The notes: generated from the letters alone by a model not told the origin. A DNA stretch of 64,000 nucleotides from an uncultured Alcaligenaceae bacterium (GCA_937995985.1 CALKIR010000009.1:48500-112499), one strand, 5' to 3'. Positions 7,634 through 16,444 are shown, numbered from the stretch's first letter. Numbers and translations: made by a program.

Positions 7634-9952
7634 ATGATGTCTGAGCAAGCAACTATAGAGTTAGAAACCGATGATGACGCCCTAGTTTTGGCGCGCTATG
7701 CTGAGCAGGCCTATTTAGACTATGCGATTTCTGTAGTGCGTGGTCGGGCTTTGCCAGATGTCACTGATGGGCAAAAACCCGTTCAGCGTCGTATTTTATA
7801 TGCGATGCAGGCAATGGGGCTGGGGGCACAGGCGCGTCCAGTGAAATCAGCTCGTGTGGTGGGCGATGTATTAGGTAAATATCATCCGCACGGTGATCAG
7901 GCTGCTTATGATGCTATGGTGCGCATGGCTCAGGATTTTGTGTTGCGCTATCCTCTGATTGAGGGGCAAGGGAATTTTGGCTCGCGCGACGGTGATAATG
8001 CGGCTGCCATGCGGTATACCGAGGCAAGGCTTACTGAGTTTGCTGATTTGCTCCTGCAAGAGCTTAACGAGGGAACTGTTGATTTCATAGCCAACTATGA
8101 TGGCAGTCAAACAGAACCACAGGTATTGCCAGCACGATTGCCTATTGTGTTGCTCAATGGTGCTACGGGCATTGCTGTGGGGATGGCAACAGATATTCCT
8201 CCTCATCATATTACGGAGGTGGCTCAGGCGTGTGTAGCTTTATTAAAAGATCCTCAGCTGCCAGATGAGGGCTTATGGGAATACATCAAGGGGCCAGATT
8301 TTCCAGGCGGAGGGCAAATTATTACGCCTGCTGCCGATATTCAACGTGTTTATCAGCATGGGCGTGGTTCGATAAAGGTACGGGCACGATGGCGCTTTGA
8401 AGAAATGGCTCGTGGGCAGTGGCAATTAGTGGTCGATGAGCTGCCCCCCAATACGTCTAGTCAAAAGGTTCTTGAGGAAATAGAAGAAAAAACCAATCCT
8501 CGGGTTCGTCAAGGGCGGCGCTCATTAACCAATGAGCAGCAGCAAACGCGGGCATTAATACTCAGTATGTTGGAAACCGTGCGGGACGAGTCAAGCAAGG
8601 AGGAGGCTGTCCGTTTGGTTTTTGAGCCTAAGAGCAGTCGCGTTGATAGGCAAGAATTTGTTGATATGCTGTTGGCTCATACCAGTATGGAAAGCAATTA
8701 CAGCATTAACTTAGTGAGTATTGATACTCAAGGGCGTCCCAAGCAAACGCCGTTGCGTGCCATGCTCGAAGACTGGTTAGGTTTTCGCCGTGAGACCGTG
8801 CGACGACGGACGCAGTATCGCTTGGATAAGACTAATGAACGTATCCATGTCTTAGAAGGGCGGATGGTGGTCTACTTGGATGTTGATGCAGTGATCCAAA
8901 CCATTAGAGAGGCAGAGGCCCCTAAGGAGGCCTTGATGGAGCGTTTTGGTCTGAGTGAGCGTCAGGCTGAAGATATTTTGGAAATGCGTCTGCGTCAATT
9001 AGCTCGTTTAGAGGGGATAAAAATTGAGCAGGAGCTAAACAAACAGAAAAAAGAAAAAGACCGGTTAGAAAAAATATTAAATAGCCCCGCTGCCTTTAAG
9101 CGGCTCTTGATTCAAGAAATAGAAAGCGATGCGAAAAAATTTGCGGATAAGCGGCGCACATTAATCAAAGAGGCCGAACAAGCAGTTTTAGAAACCCCAG
9201 TGCTCGATGAGCCAGTGACGGTCATTATTTCCGCCCAAGGTTGGTTGCGTCGCCGTCAGGGGCATGGGCATGATTTAGAGGGCACACAGTTTAAAAGTGG
9301 CGATGCTTTTTACGATGCGATAGAATGCCGGAGCGTTGATGAGCTGATTGCTCTCGGCTCAGATGGGCGCTGTTATGCAGCACCAGTGCATGAGTTGCCC
9401 CCAGCCCGAGGAGATGGGCAGCCCATTACGGCCTATATTGATGTGGCTACGGGTACGCAGATAGAGCATATGGTGATTGGTACCCAAGCACAGCGTTTTG
9501 TGCTCGGGGTAGAAAGCGGCTATGGTTTTATTGCGCATCAATCAGATATGTTGACTCGGCAACGAGCGGGCAAGCAATTTATGACTGTACAAGCAGGGGA
9601 GCAAGTATTAAAACCGCTGTATGTGCAGCCCGAGGATACAAGGTTGGCCCTCTTAACAGAGCAGGGGCGTTTTTTAGTGATTGAGCTGGATGAGCTTCGA
9701 GTCTTAAAAAATGGGGGGCGTGGCACTATGCTCATTAATCTAGATGAGGGAGATAGGCTGCAGCAATGGGCGACAGTTGGTCCTTCAGGAGTACAGATAG
9801 AGGGCATTTATAGGCGCAAACACTATACTTGGGTCTTTGATGAGCAAGAGTTGGCGCCTTATTTAGGTCGACGTGCTCGCAAAGGTAAAATGCTAGCTAG
9901 AAAAATTCGCCACCCCCGTTTAACCCGAGTGATGAATTTATCCGAGTCATGA
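7634..9952 (+). CDS. parC: DNA topoisomerase IV subunit A
   Basis: The DNA-cleaving subunit of topoisomerase IV, 772 residues. The catalytic tyrosine is Tyr128 in AAAMRYTEARLT. The winged-helix region around HPHGD (residues 84-88) precedes it, and the C-terminal half holds a long coiled coil (residues about 445-510) and a degenerate beta-propeller. The start immediately follows the parE stop; a second ATG one codon later is equally possible. In the region equivalent to the quinolone-resistance region of E. coli ParC, the residue matching Ser80 is Gln89 and that matching Glu84 is Asp93. No terminator is visible after the gene. Confidence 0.96.
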   Translation: MMSEQATIELETDDDALVLARYAEQAYLDYAISVVRGRALPDVTDGQKPVQRRILYAMQAMGLGAQARPVKSARVVGDVLGKYHPHGDQAAYDAMVRMAQDFVLRYPLIEGQGNFGSRDGDNAAAMRYTEARLTEFADLLLQELNEGTVDFIANYDGSQTEPQVLPARLPIVLLNGATGIAVGMATDIPPHHITEVAQACVALLKDPQLPDEGLWEYIKGPDFPGGGQIITPAADIQRVYQHGRGSIKVRARWRFEEMARGQWQLVVDELPPNTSSQKVLEEIEEKTNPRVRQGRRSLTNEQQQTRALILSMLETVRDESSKEEAVRLVFEPKSSRVDRQEFVDMLLAHTSMESNYSINLVSIDTQGRPKQTPLRAMLEDWLGFRRETVRRRTQYRLDKTNERIHVLEGRMVVYLDVDAVIQTIREAEAPKEALMERFGLSERQAEDILEMRLRQLARLEGIKIEQELNKQKKEKDRLEKILNSPAAFKRLLIQEIESDAKKFADKRRTLIKEAEQAVLETPVLDEPVTVIISAQGWLRRRQGHGHDLEGTQFKSGDAFYDAIECRSVDELIALGSDGRCYAAPVHELPPARGDGQPITAYIDVATGTQIEHMVIGTQAQRFVLGVESGYGFIAHQSDMLTRQRAGKQFMTVQAGEQVLKPLYVQPEDTRLALLTEQGRFLVIELDELRVLKNGGRGTMLINLDEGDRLQQWATVGPSGVQIEGIYRRKHYTWVFDEQELAPYLGRRARKGKMLARKIRHPRLTRVMNLSES

Positions 9953-10026
9953 TTGCCGCGTAGTGTTCTGATACGGCTTAAAATAGCGCTCATTTGGGCG
10001 CCACATTGATAAAAGAAGAGATAGTT

Positions 10027-11067
10027 ATGAGTGTTACGGTTCAGGTCGAGCCCTTAGGTGTACGTTTCACCGTCCAAGAAGGACAAAGTGTTTTGGATGC
10101 GGCCTTAGAGGCCAATATACTTTTGCCCTATAGCTGTCGTGGAGGCAGCTGCTCTACGTGTAAGGCCCGAGTGATCTCAGGTACTTTTGAGGCAGGATCT
10201 GCCCCCGAGCAGATCTTAATGCCTGAAGAGCTTGAGGCTGGTTATAGCCTGATGTGCCAGGCTCGCCCAAGCAGTGATATGGTTATTGAGTCGCCCTTGG
10301 CAACGGTGATGTCTGATATTGAGGTGCGTAAACTGCCTGCTCGAGTCATCAGCATTACTCCTTTAGTGGAGGATGTGATGCAGGTGCAGTTACAGCTACC
10401 GGCCAGTCAACCTGTTGTGTACTATCCAGGCCAATATCTCAATATACTTTTAAAAGGCGGAGCCCAGCGTAGCTACTCGATGGCCCATCCGCCTCGTGAG
10501 GACAATACAGTGACCTTGCATATTCGTCATATGCCGGGGGGATTGTTTACGGATCAATTGTTTGGTCGTACTGAGCCTGCCATAAAAGAACGGCAGATTA
10601 TACGTGTAGAGCTACCATTAGGAACATTCTATTTGCGAGAAGAGTCGCAGCGGCCTATTATTTTCTTAGCCAGTGGAACGGGGTTTGCGCCTATTAATGC
10701 GATGGTTGAGGCTTTAATAGCCAAGGGCATAGATAGGAAAATACGCTTCTACTGGGGTGGGCGTCGCCCTCAGGACCTGTATGTATCATCACAGGTGCAG
10801 CAGTGGGCTCAGCATTTCAGCGATTTTGAGTATATCCCAGTAGTTTCTGACGCATTGCCCGAAGACCACTGGGAGGGCCGCACAGGCTTTGTCCACCATG
10901 CAGTGATGGAGGATCATCCAGATCTATCAGGCTGGGACGTTTATGCCTGTGGCAACCCTCATATGGTAGAAGGAGCGCGCCGTGATTTTATCCACCAGTG
11001 TCAGCTAGACGACACGGCTTATTTTTCAGATGCTTTTACTTCTGAGGCTGATAAGGTGGGCGGTTAA
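10027..11067 (+). CDS. 2Fe-2S ferredoxin/FAD/NAD(P) reductase (CDP-6-deoxy-glucoseen reductase-like)
   Basis: A 346-residue fusion of a plant-type [2Fe-2S] ferredoxin domain at the N-terminus and a ferredoxin-NADP reductase-like module. The cluster ligands are visible as C-x4-C-x2-C in CRGGSCSTC plus a later Cys (about residue 78). The FAD-binding RSYSMAHPP motif is near residue 155, and the NAD-binding segment starts at FLASGTGFAPI. This layout matches the AscD/CDP-6-deoxy-delta-3,4-glucoseen reductase group and oxygenase reductase components. No deoxysugar genes lie nearby, so the real electron acceptor is unknown and the family name should not be taken as function. ATG 10027 is chosen over an upstream TTG (9994) because AAGAAGAG precedes it and the family N-terminus starts there. 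It is probably co-transcribed with the DadA-like gene 27 bases downstream. Confidence 0.85.
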   Translation: MSVTVQVEPLGVRFTVQEGQSVLDAALEANILLPYSCRGGSCSTCKARVISGTFEAGSAPEQILMPEELEAGYSLMCQARPSSDMVIESPLATVMSDIEVRKLPARVISITPLVEDVMQVQLQLPASQPVVYYPGQYLNILLKGGAQRSYSMAHPPREDNTVTLHIRHMPGGLFTDQLFGRTEPAIKERQIIRVELPLGTFYLREESQRPIIFLASGTGFAPINAMVEALIAKGIDRKIRFYWGGRRPQDLYVSSQVQQWAQHFSDFEYIPVVSDALPEDHWEGRTGFVHHAVMEDHPDLSGWDVYACGNPHMVEGARRDFIHQCQLDDTAYFSDAFTSEADKVGG

Positions 11068-11094
11068 TTAGTACTATAAATAAAAAGGCACAAT

Positions 11095-12348
11095 ATGCGA
11101 GTTGCCGTAATTGGAGCAGGTAGCGTTGGTGTCGCCTCAGCCTGGTGGTTACAACAAGCAGGTTTTGAGGTCACTGTTATTGATAAGCAGTCACAGGTGG
11201 CTCAAGATAGCACGCGCTTAGGAGGAGGACTGCTTTCAGTGGGCCAAGCCCGTCCATGGGCGCGGCCTTCCGCGCCGTGGCAGCTATTAACAGGACTGTT
11301 TCAGGATCATGCTCCGATCCTCTTTCGTCCTCGTATTGATCCCCGGCAATGGGAGTGGGGGGCTGCTTTTTTATGGCAATGCTTACCCTCTAAAACTTAC
11401 GCCAATATTCTCAATATGGTGCGTTTGGCAGAATATAGCAAAAACCTTACCCATCAACTGAGCACCGAGTTAAATATTGAGTTTCAATATCGCCATTGTG
11501 GGGTGCTCAGCATTTATAGACACCACCATGATTTGGCGCGTGCAGAGCACATTTTGGACCGATTGCGTGATTTAGGTATAGATCGGCGGTTGCTCAGCAC
11601 TGATGAGGTCATTGACCTAGAACCTACTTTAGCTCATTGTGCCTCTGACATTATCGGGGGCGATTACACCAGCCAAGATGCCGTAGGAGATGCGTATTTA
11701 TTCACCCGTCAGTTAGCACAGCACGCCCAAGATGCAGGCGTGCATTTTTTATTTCAAACAAAGGTGACCCGTTTACTATGTCGCCATGGCAAGGTGCACG
11801 GTTTAGAGGTGATTACTGCTGATGGAGATTACGAATCCTTGCAGTTTGATCGATATGTTATCGCTCAGGGCGCTGAATCTGGTTTATTATTACATCAGGC
11901 TGGGTTGCCGTATCGTTTATATCCAGTTAAAGGATACACCGCCATGTTTGAGCTGACTGCACCTGAGCATGCCCCCGAAGTTGGTGTCTATGATCCAGCA
12001 CTGCGCCTGAGTTTTTCTCGTTTGGGAAATCAGCTGCGTGCATCAGGATTTGCCGAACTGAGTGGTTTTGATCGGGCGTTAAATGATTATCGGTGTCAGC
12101 TTATTGCTGCGCATGCGCAGCGTTACTTTGGAGCATGCATTGAGCCCACACATGTGCGCTTTTGGTCTGGGTTACGGTCGGCCACCCCAACTAATGTTCC
12201 ATTAATTGGCCGGACGGCCATCAAGAATCTTTATATTAATACTGGCCACAGTAATCTGGGCTGGACAATGAGTGTAGGATCGGCAAAGTTGTTGGCCGAT
12301 GTGATGGGTCAGCAGTCTCCCGAATTAGATTTTCCCTATTTAAGATGA
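11095..12348 (+). CDS. DadA-like FAD-dependent amino acid oxidoreductase
   Basis: A 417-residue flavoprotein of the DAO family, closest in pattern to D-amino acid dehydrogenase DadA. The Rossmann FAD site GAGSVGVASAWWL is at the extreme N-terminus, followed by the acidic residue of VIDKQ. The C-terminal FAD-binding segment reads NTGHSNLGWTMSVGSAK, and the DadA-type WSGLRSATPTNVPLIG is present. DadA enzymes deaminate D-amino acids at the membrane and pass electrons to the respiratory chain; the substrate here is unknown. The stop codon overlaps the start of the next gene (ATGA), which suggests coupled translation with an amino-acid/solute binding protein. Confidence 0.82.
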   Translation: MRVAVIGAGSVGVASAWWLQQAGFEVTVIDKQSQVAQDSTRLGGGLLSVGQARPWARPSAPWQLLTGLFQDHAPILFRPRIDPRQWEWGAAFLWQCLPSKTYANILNMVRLAEYSKNLTHQLSTELNIEFQYRHCGVLSIYRHHHDLARAEHILDRLRDLGIDRRLLSTDEVIDLEPTLAHCASDIIGGDYTSQDAVGDAYLFTRQLAQHAQDAGVHFLFQTKVTRLLCRHGKVHGLEVITADGDYESLQFDRYVIAQGAESGLLLHQAGLPYRLYPVKGYTAMFELTAPEHAPEVGVYDPALRLSFSRLGNQLRASGFAELSGFDRALNDYRCQLIAAHAQRYFGACIEPTHVRFWSGLRSATPTNVPLIGRTAIKNLYINTGHSNLGWTMSVGSAKLLADVMGQQSPELDFPYLR

Positions 12349-13652
12349 AGCTTATGAAAAAAATTTTCTCTCTTCAGCGCTGGCGTTGCGCTTTGACGAC
12401 CGCTTTTTGTGTGACGGCAATGGGTGCGGCCTCTAGTGCCTGGGCAGCGACGGAAATACAAGTATGGTACGCCCTCAATGAGCATAATGCTCAGGTATTT
12501 GAGAGCATGGTTAAAAAATACAACCGTTCCCAGGATGAGGTCAAAGTTGTATTAAAGGACTTTTATGATGTTGAGGCGCTGGATGAAGCATTGTCTGCTA
12601 CGCCAGAAAATCAGCGTCCTAATTTAGTACAGCTGCCAGAGACAACGGGCCTTGATGATGTGGCAACGCGTACCTATATTCGTCCCATGTATCAACTGCT
12701 TGCCAATGCGCCCATGAAGGAGGCAACTTGGTTCTTGCCTAGTGAAAATAATTTTATGCATGATACTAAGGGGCGTTTATTAGCGCTGCCGTTAATGGCA
12801 GAAATACCGGTCATGTTTTATAACACGGCCGCCTTTGAAAAAGCGGAGATTGAGGGGGGGAAGCCCAGCCGTGCTTGGAATGAGTTGCAAGGACAGCTGG
12901 TCAAGGTCGCCAATAATGCTACTCGACGCTGTCCCATTACCTCCGATCAGCCTGTATCGATTAATTTAGAAAATCTTGCCGCAGTCAATAAGCAGTTTTA
13001 TCCTGGTGGTGCAGGCCAGCAACAGGGATTTAACTTTAATTCACTTTATGTGCGCCATTTATCTACCATGATTAGCTGGGTGCGCAGTGAAATTATGACC
13101 CCTCCAGAGTTTAATGCATTAGCAACGCAGCGATTTGCTCAAGGAGAGTGCGGAGCGTTGTTATCAAATTCGGGAAATTTGGGTTATTTTATGGATCAAG
13201 GCGATCTTACATTCTCTGTGACAGGGCTGCCTTATTATCCCCAAGTGACAGAAAACCCAGGGAATCCTTTTGTTACAGGCAGTGGCTTATGGGCGATAGG
13301 GGGGCATGGGGCAGCGGCTGATCAAGCCACGGCTGCTTTTATAACTTGGTTAGCAGAGCCTGCACAAGCAACCGAGTGGTATCAAAAAACAGGGTTTTTA
13401 CCTCTGACCAAGCAGGCTTTTGATAATACTGATGATCGCTATTATGGTCCTATCGGTGAGTGGAAATCATTAGTTGCTGTGTATAACCAAAAACCAGAAG
13501 CCACTACACGCGGCTTTAAGGTGCATAATTACCACTTGATTCGGGCCTTATTTAATCAAACTCTTGATGAAGCTTTAAATGGGCAAAAAACAGCTATTAC
13601 TGCTCTAGAAGAAGCCGCAACCCAAGCAAATAAGTTAATGGCACAGCGCTAA
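12345..13652 (+). CDS. UgpB-like extracellular solute-binding protein
   Basis: A periplasmic substrate-binding protein of the family 1 group, similar in pattern to glycerol-3-phosphate binding protein UgpB. It has 435 residues, with a Sec signal peptide (KK near the N-terminus, hydrophobic core, cleavage after SSAWA near residue 34). EIQVWYALNEHN and later segments such as PVMFYNTAAFEKA and TGSGLWAIGG are typical of the family. ATG 12345 overlaps the stop of the upstream gene; ATG 12354 is an alternative start. No permease or ATPase genes of the transporter are beside it, so it is an orphan binding protein here. Its ligand cannot be read from sequence. The pair with a DadA-like enzyme hints at capture and oxidation of an amine or phosphoester compound, but that is speculative. 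Confidence 0.8.
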   Translation: MKLMKKIFSLQRWRCALTTAFCVTAMGAASSAWAATEIQVWYALNEHNAQVFESMVKKYNRSQDEVKVVLKDFYDVEALDEALSATPENQRPNLVQLPETTGLDDVATRTYIRPMYQLLANAPMKEATWFLPSENNFMHDTKGRLLALPLMAEIPVMFYNTAAFEKAEIEGGKPSRAWNELQGQLVKVANNATRRCPITSDQPVSINLENLAAVNKQFYPGGAGQQQGFNFNSLYVRHLSTMISWVRSEIMTPPEFNALATQRFAQGECGALLSNSGNLGYFMDQGDLTFSVTGLPYYPQVTENPGNPFVTGSGLWAIGGHGAAADQATAAFITWLAEPAQATEWYQKTGFLPLTKQAFDNTDDRYYGPIGEWKSLVAVYNQKPEATTRGFKVHNYHLIRALFNQTLDEALNGQKTAITALEEAATQANKLMAQR

Positions 13653-13689
13653 ATAGTTTTAGCTGAACAGCCCTATACCACAAGAAACA

Positions 13690-13725
13690 TTGAGTGTTCG
13701 TTCGATCAGGATCATTTTCACTCAA
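13690..13725 (+). promoter_or_regulatory. Inverted repeat between ugpB-like gene and pil operon
   Basis: TTGAGTG (13690-13696) and CACTCAA (13719-13725) are perfect 7-base complements spaced by 22 bases. They lie 38 bases after the binding-protein stop and 46 bases before the intrinsic terminator. They may form leader structure or a regulator site; no T-run follows. Confidence 0.35.
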
Positions 13726-13770
13726 CGGATTTTCCCAAATAGTTTTTGCTTTAAAACTCATTCATGATTA

Positions 13771-13799
13771 AGCCTAGGCATAGTCCTAGGCTTTTTTTT
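13771..13799 (+). terminator. Intrinsic terminator 13 bases before pilL
   Basis: A perfect 8-bp stem (AGCCTAGG / CCTAGGCT) with a 6-base loop is followed by a run of eight T. It would end transcription from the binding-protein operon. Because only 13 bases remain before the pilL start codon, any pilL transcript from upstream must pass through it. Confidence 0.85.
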
Positions 13800-13811
13800 G
13801 GGGAAAAACTA

Positions 13812-14714
13812 ATGAGGCAGTTCGTTATCATGGTGATGGTTATGGGGGCACTGAGTGGCTGTGTGCCTTTAGTTCCACCCTATGATCCGTCCGCCGCTGT
13901 GCTGTCAGCAGGCGCCTTTGATTTTAATTGGCGGCTTTCAGGAGAGCGTGCGGTTGCGCCACTACAAGTATTTAATAATCAGCATCAAGTTTGGTTGCAG
14001 TTTCGTCCTGGGCAACATTTGCCTGCCATATTTGCTTATCAAGATGGTCGGTACCATGCCGTACAGTATCAGTATTTCGAGCCTTATGTCGTGATAGAAG
14101 GGACATGGCGCAATTTATTGTTTCAAGGTGGGCAGTTACAAGCTCAAGCGCAGTATGGGAGCACAATAGCGAATCGCAATCATTTTGCAGAAGAATCCAA
14201 GCCAACTAACCCACCTCCTAACAAGCAACTACAGCAGAGAGCGCCGCACCCACCTGAAACACCCACGGCCGCACATGAGCACAGCTCACAAACAGAGCTT
14301 GCACAAGCGTTACGCACTGCCGCACAAGAGGCGATGTCTTCACCTCAGCACCACAAAGCTGCTGACAGGAGTCCCAAAGAGCACGATAAAACAGAGACCA
14401 CACCGAAGCGTCGCACGGAGCGTTTTAGCATTGAACCCGCAGATCATACGTTAAGACAAGCTTTGCAGCGTTGGGCCAAGCAAGCAGGGTGGTTTTTTGC
14501 TGATGAACATTGGGGGTTGCAGGTCGATTACCCCATTGTGAATAAAGCTGAGTTTGAAGGGTCATTTGAACAGTCCATAGAGCAGTTACTGCAGAGCGTA
14601 CAGCTGAGCGCACAGCCTTTAAGAGCTTGTTTTTATCGTAATAGAGTCTTGCGAGTTATTCCTGAATCGCAGTTCTGTTGGTTAGGAGGGGAGTCCGGAC
14701 GGTTCAACCAGTGA
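13812..14714 (+). CDS. pilL: PilL-like lipoprotein with VirB9-like and TcpQ domains
   Basis: First gene of the type IVb pilus operon, about 300 residues. A lipoprotein signal ends in LSGC with the lipid-modified Cys at residue 17. Residues about 36-115 resemble the beta-rich domain of VirB9/TrbG/CagX proteins (RAVAPLQVFNNQHQVWLQF then LPAIFAY). A Pro/Gln/His-rich linker follows (about 120-200). The C-terminal part (from SIEPADHTLRQAL) is a TcpQ-type domain, as in PilL of R64, which binds the outer-membrane secretin. The protein probably helps place or stabilise PilN in the outer membrane. ATG 13812 is preferred over an upstream in-frame codon because the upstream codons run through the terminator hairpin and GGGGA lies just before it. 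The domain calls are by pattern only. Confidence 0.72.
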   Translation: MRQFVIMVMVMGALSGCVPLVPPYDPSAAVLSAGAFDFNWRLSGERAVAPLQVFNNQHQVWLQFRPGQHLPAIFAYQDGRYHAVQYQYFEPYVVIEGTWRNLLFQGGQLQAQAQYGSTIANRNHFAEESKPTNPPPNKQLQQRAPHPPETPTAAHEHSSQTELAQALRTAAQEAMSSPQHHKAADRSPKEHDKTETTPKRRTERFSIEPADHTLRQALQRWAKQAGWFFADEHWGLQVDYPIVNKAEFEGSFEQSIEQLLQSVQLSAQPLRACFYRNRVLRVIPESQFCWLGGESGRFNQ

Positions 14715-14758
14715 GTATATACGTAGTGCCAAGCATAAGTGAGCAAAGAGGAGAGGTA

Positions 14759-16381
14759 ATGAGACGAATGCGGCATGCAATGGGGTATTTGAGGAAAGGC
14801 TGCCTTGTCGTGGGAGGGCTGAGTTTGGTAGGGGGGCTCACAGCATGTGCTTTAGAGACGCAGCAAAAAAGTTTTGAGGAGGAGCATAGGCATACCTATC
14901 ACGAGCAGCAGCAGTATCGACAAGGGTTTGAGCGTGCTTTGCGCCTCAAAGGGCACAATCAGTTGGTGCAGCATATTGATGCCCCCTGGGTAGTTGGCAC
15001 ACCCATACCTTTAGCCGAGCATGTGGTGCTGCCAAAGGCCTTGCAAAAGAAAGTAGAAACACATTTGTTATTTGCAGAGGGAGGGCTGACTTTGGAGCAA
15101 GTAGCGCAACGCATCACTCTGGCCACAGGAATACCCGTACGCATACAGCCAGAGGCGCTTTTGCCCTCTACGGCATTTTTGCCTCGTGATTTTGAGGCCG
15201 GGATTGCTCAAAATCAAGATACCAAGCCCCCCTTAATTTATTTACATGGACCTGCAGAGCCATTAGCTCATACTCTAGATAGGATTAGTGCTCAGTTATC
15301 TATTTATTGGCGCTATGAGGGACAAGAAATAGAGTTCTATAAAACCATTACTCGTTTTTTCAAGTTGCCTACTTTGGGCTTAGAGACCCAGACTCATGCT
15401 CAATTAGGCAAACAGGAAAATACTGCAGAGCATGGCTTTCAGAGTGCTTCAGGAACAGAGCTAAGAGGTCATAATATTGACATTCTAATGGGTATGAAAG
15501 AAAAGCTGCGTGCGTTTATGACCCGAGCAGGAACCATAGAGGTACTTGCGGATGGGAGCGGGACTATTGTGGTTAAAGATGTGCCTCATGCAGTGCAACA
15601 AATGGAGCAATTTATACAGGCAGAAAGTAGGCTCCTGAAGCAGCGCGTGCGACTTATGTTCGAAGAATTAACAGTAAGCCTTACTGAGGATGCTGCGCGC
15701 AGTATCGATTGGCACATAGTATTTGATAGAGCTCGCATTCATGCGGACTATAGCAGCGCGGTAAATACCTTGGCTGCGGGGCAAAACGAGCTTTCACTGG
15801 GCATTAACACTGGGAGCTTTTCTGGCTCTGAGGCGCTCATACACGCTCTATCTAAGCATACCCGCGTTGTGAGACGCCATACCGTGCCTATTTTTACCCT
15901 CAATAAAAGGCCGGTTACCCACGCCTTACGGACCACCTTTTCTTATATAGACAAGGTGGAAACCACACCTCAGTGGTTAGGGGGCGGGTATGAGGGCAGC
16001 GCAGTAAGTTTAAGTCAGCGTGAAGAAACTGTGGGCACCTTATTAACGGTAATCCCAGACATTCAAGAGGATGGGCAGGTGCTGTTATCCATTGCCTATG
16101 ACAGTACAGTAGCGCAGCCTCTGGAAACCATTGCAGTAGGCAGTCCACAGCAAAACATGAAAATACAGCAAATAGCAATTGATGGGGCAGGAATAGTTCA
16201 GCAGGTGCTGGTGCACCCAGGGCAGCCGCTATTAATTTCAGGATTTGAACGTGAGCATCGAGATTCAACTCAACGCCGCTTAAATCCAGGTGCTCCTTTA
16301 TTGTTTGGAGGAGGCGATCATTATGGCCAAGAACAAACGCGTACTTTTGTGATCGTGACCGTGCAAGTTGAAGAGGGCTAA
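14759..16381 (+). CDS. pilN: PilN family type IVb pilus outer-membrane secretin (lipoprotein)
   Basis: The outer-membrane channel through which the pilus passes, about 540 residues. The start at 14759 follows a strong AGGAGAGG; an upstream in-frame GTG would add 27 unlikely residues. The signal peptide ends in LTAC with the lipidated Cys at residue 30, as in the PilN/BfpB lipoprotein secretins. Residues about 100-140 form a short N0/STN-like domain (LTLEQVAQRITLATGIPV), repeated in a later segment. The C-terminal half carries the secretin fold with GGGYEGSAVSLSQREE, ending in QEQTRTFVIVTVQVEEG. It is followed immediately by a micro-ORF and pilO. Confidence 0.88.
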   Translation: MRRMRHAMGYLRKGCLVVGGLSLVGGLTACALETQQKSFEEEHRHTYHEQQQYRQGFERALRLKGHNQLVQHIDAPWVVGTPIPLAEHVVLPKALQKKVETHLLFAEGGLTLEQVAQRITLATGIPVRIQPEALLPSTAFLPRDFEAGIAQNQDTKPPLIYLHGPAEPLAHTLDRISAQLSIYWRYEGQEIEFYKTITRFFKLPTLGLETQTHAQLGKQENTAEHGFQSASGTELRGHNIDILMGMKEKLRAFMTRAGTIEVLADGSGTIVVKDVPHAVQQMEQFIQAESRLLKQRVRLMFEELTVSLTEDAARSIDWHIVFDRARIHADYSSAVNTLAAGQNELSLGINTGSFSGSEALIHALSKHTRVVRRHTVPIFTLNKRPVTHALRTTFSYIDKVETTPQWLGGGYEGSAVSLSQREETVGTLLTVIPDIQEDGQVLLSIAYDSTVAQPLETIAVGSPQQNMKIQQIAIDGAGIVQQVLVHPGQPLLISGFEREHRDSTQRRLNPGAPLLFGGGDHYGQEQTRTFVIVTVQVEEG

Positions 16382-16444
16382 ATGAGCTTAGGCACACGCT
16401 TGCCTGTACTGGGTGGGGGTAAGAATGAAGGTACAGTTTTCTGA
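16382..16444 (+). CDS. Possible 20-residue micro-ORF linking pilN and pilO
   Basis: An ATG directly after the pilN stop codon opens a 20-codon frame that ends in TGA inside the first codons of pilO, in another frame. GAAGAGGG lies just upstream inside the end of pilN. It may serve to couple translation of pilO to pilN rather than make a functional peptide. No homology can be judged at this length. Confidence 0.25.
   Translation: MSLGTRLPVLGGGKNEGTVF

Noticed and set aside
10027..11067. A role in deoxysugar synthesis
   Set aside because: The family name suggests it, but no deoxysugar or O-antigen genes are in the window.
12345..13652. Naming the binding protein UgpB with a glycerol-3-phosphate ligand
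   Set aside because: No ugpA/E/C genes are nearby, and family 1 binding proteins have many ligands.
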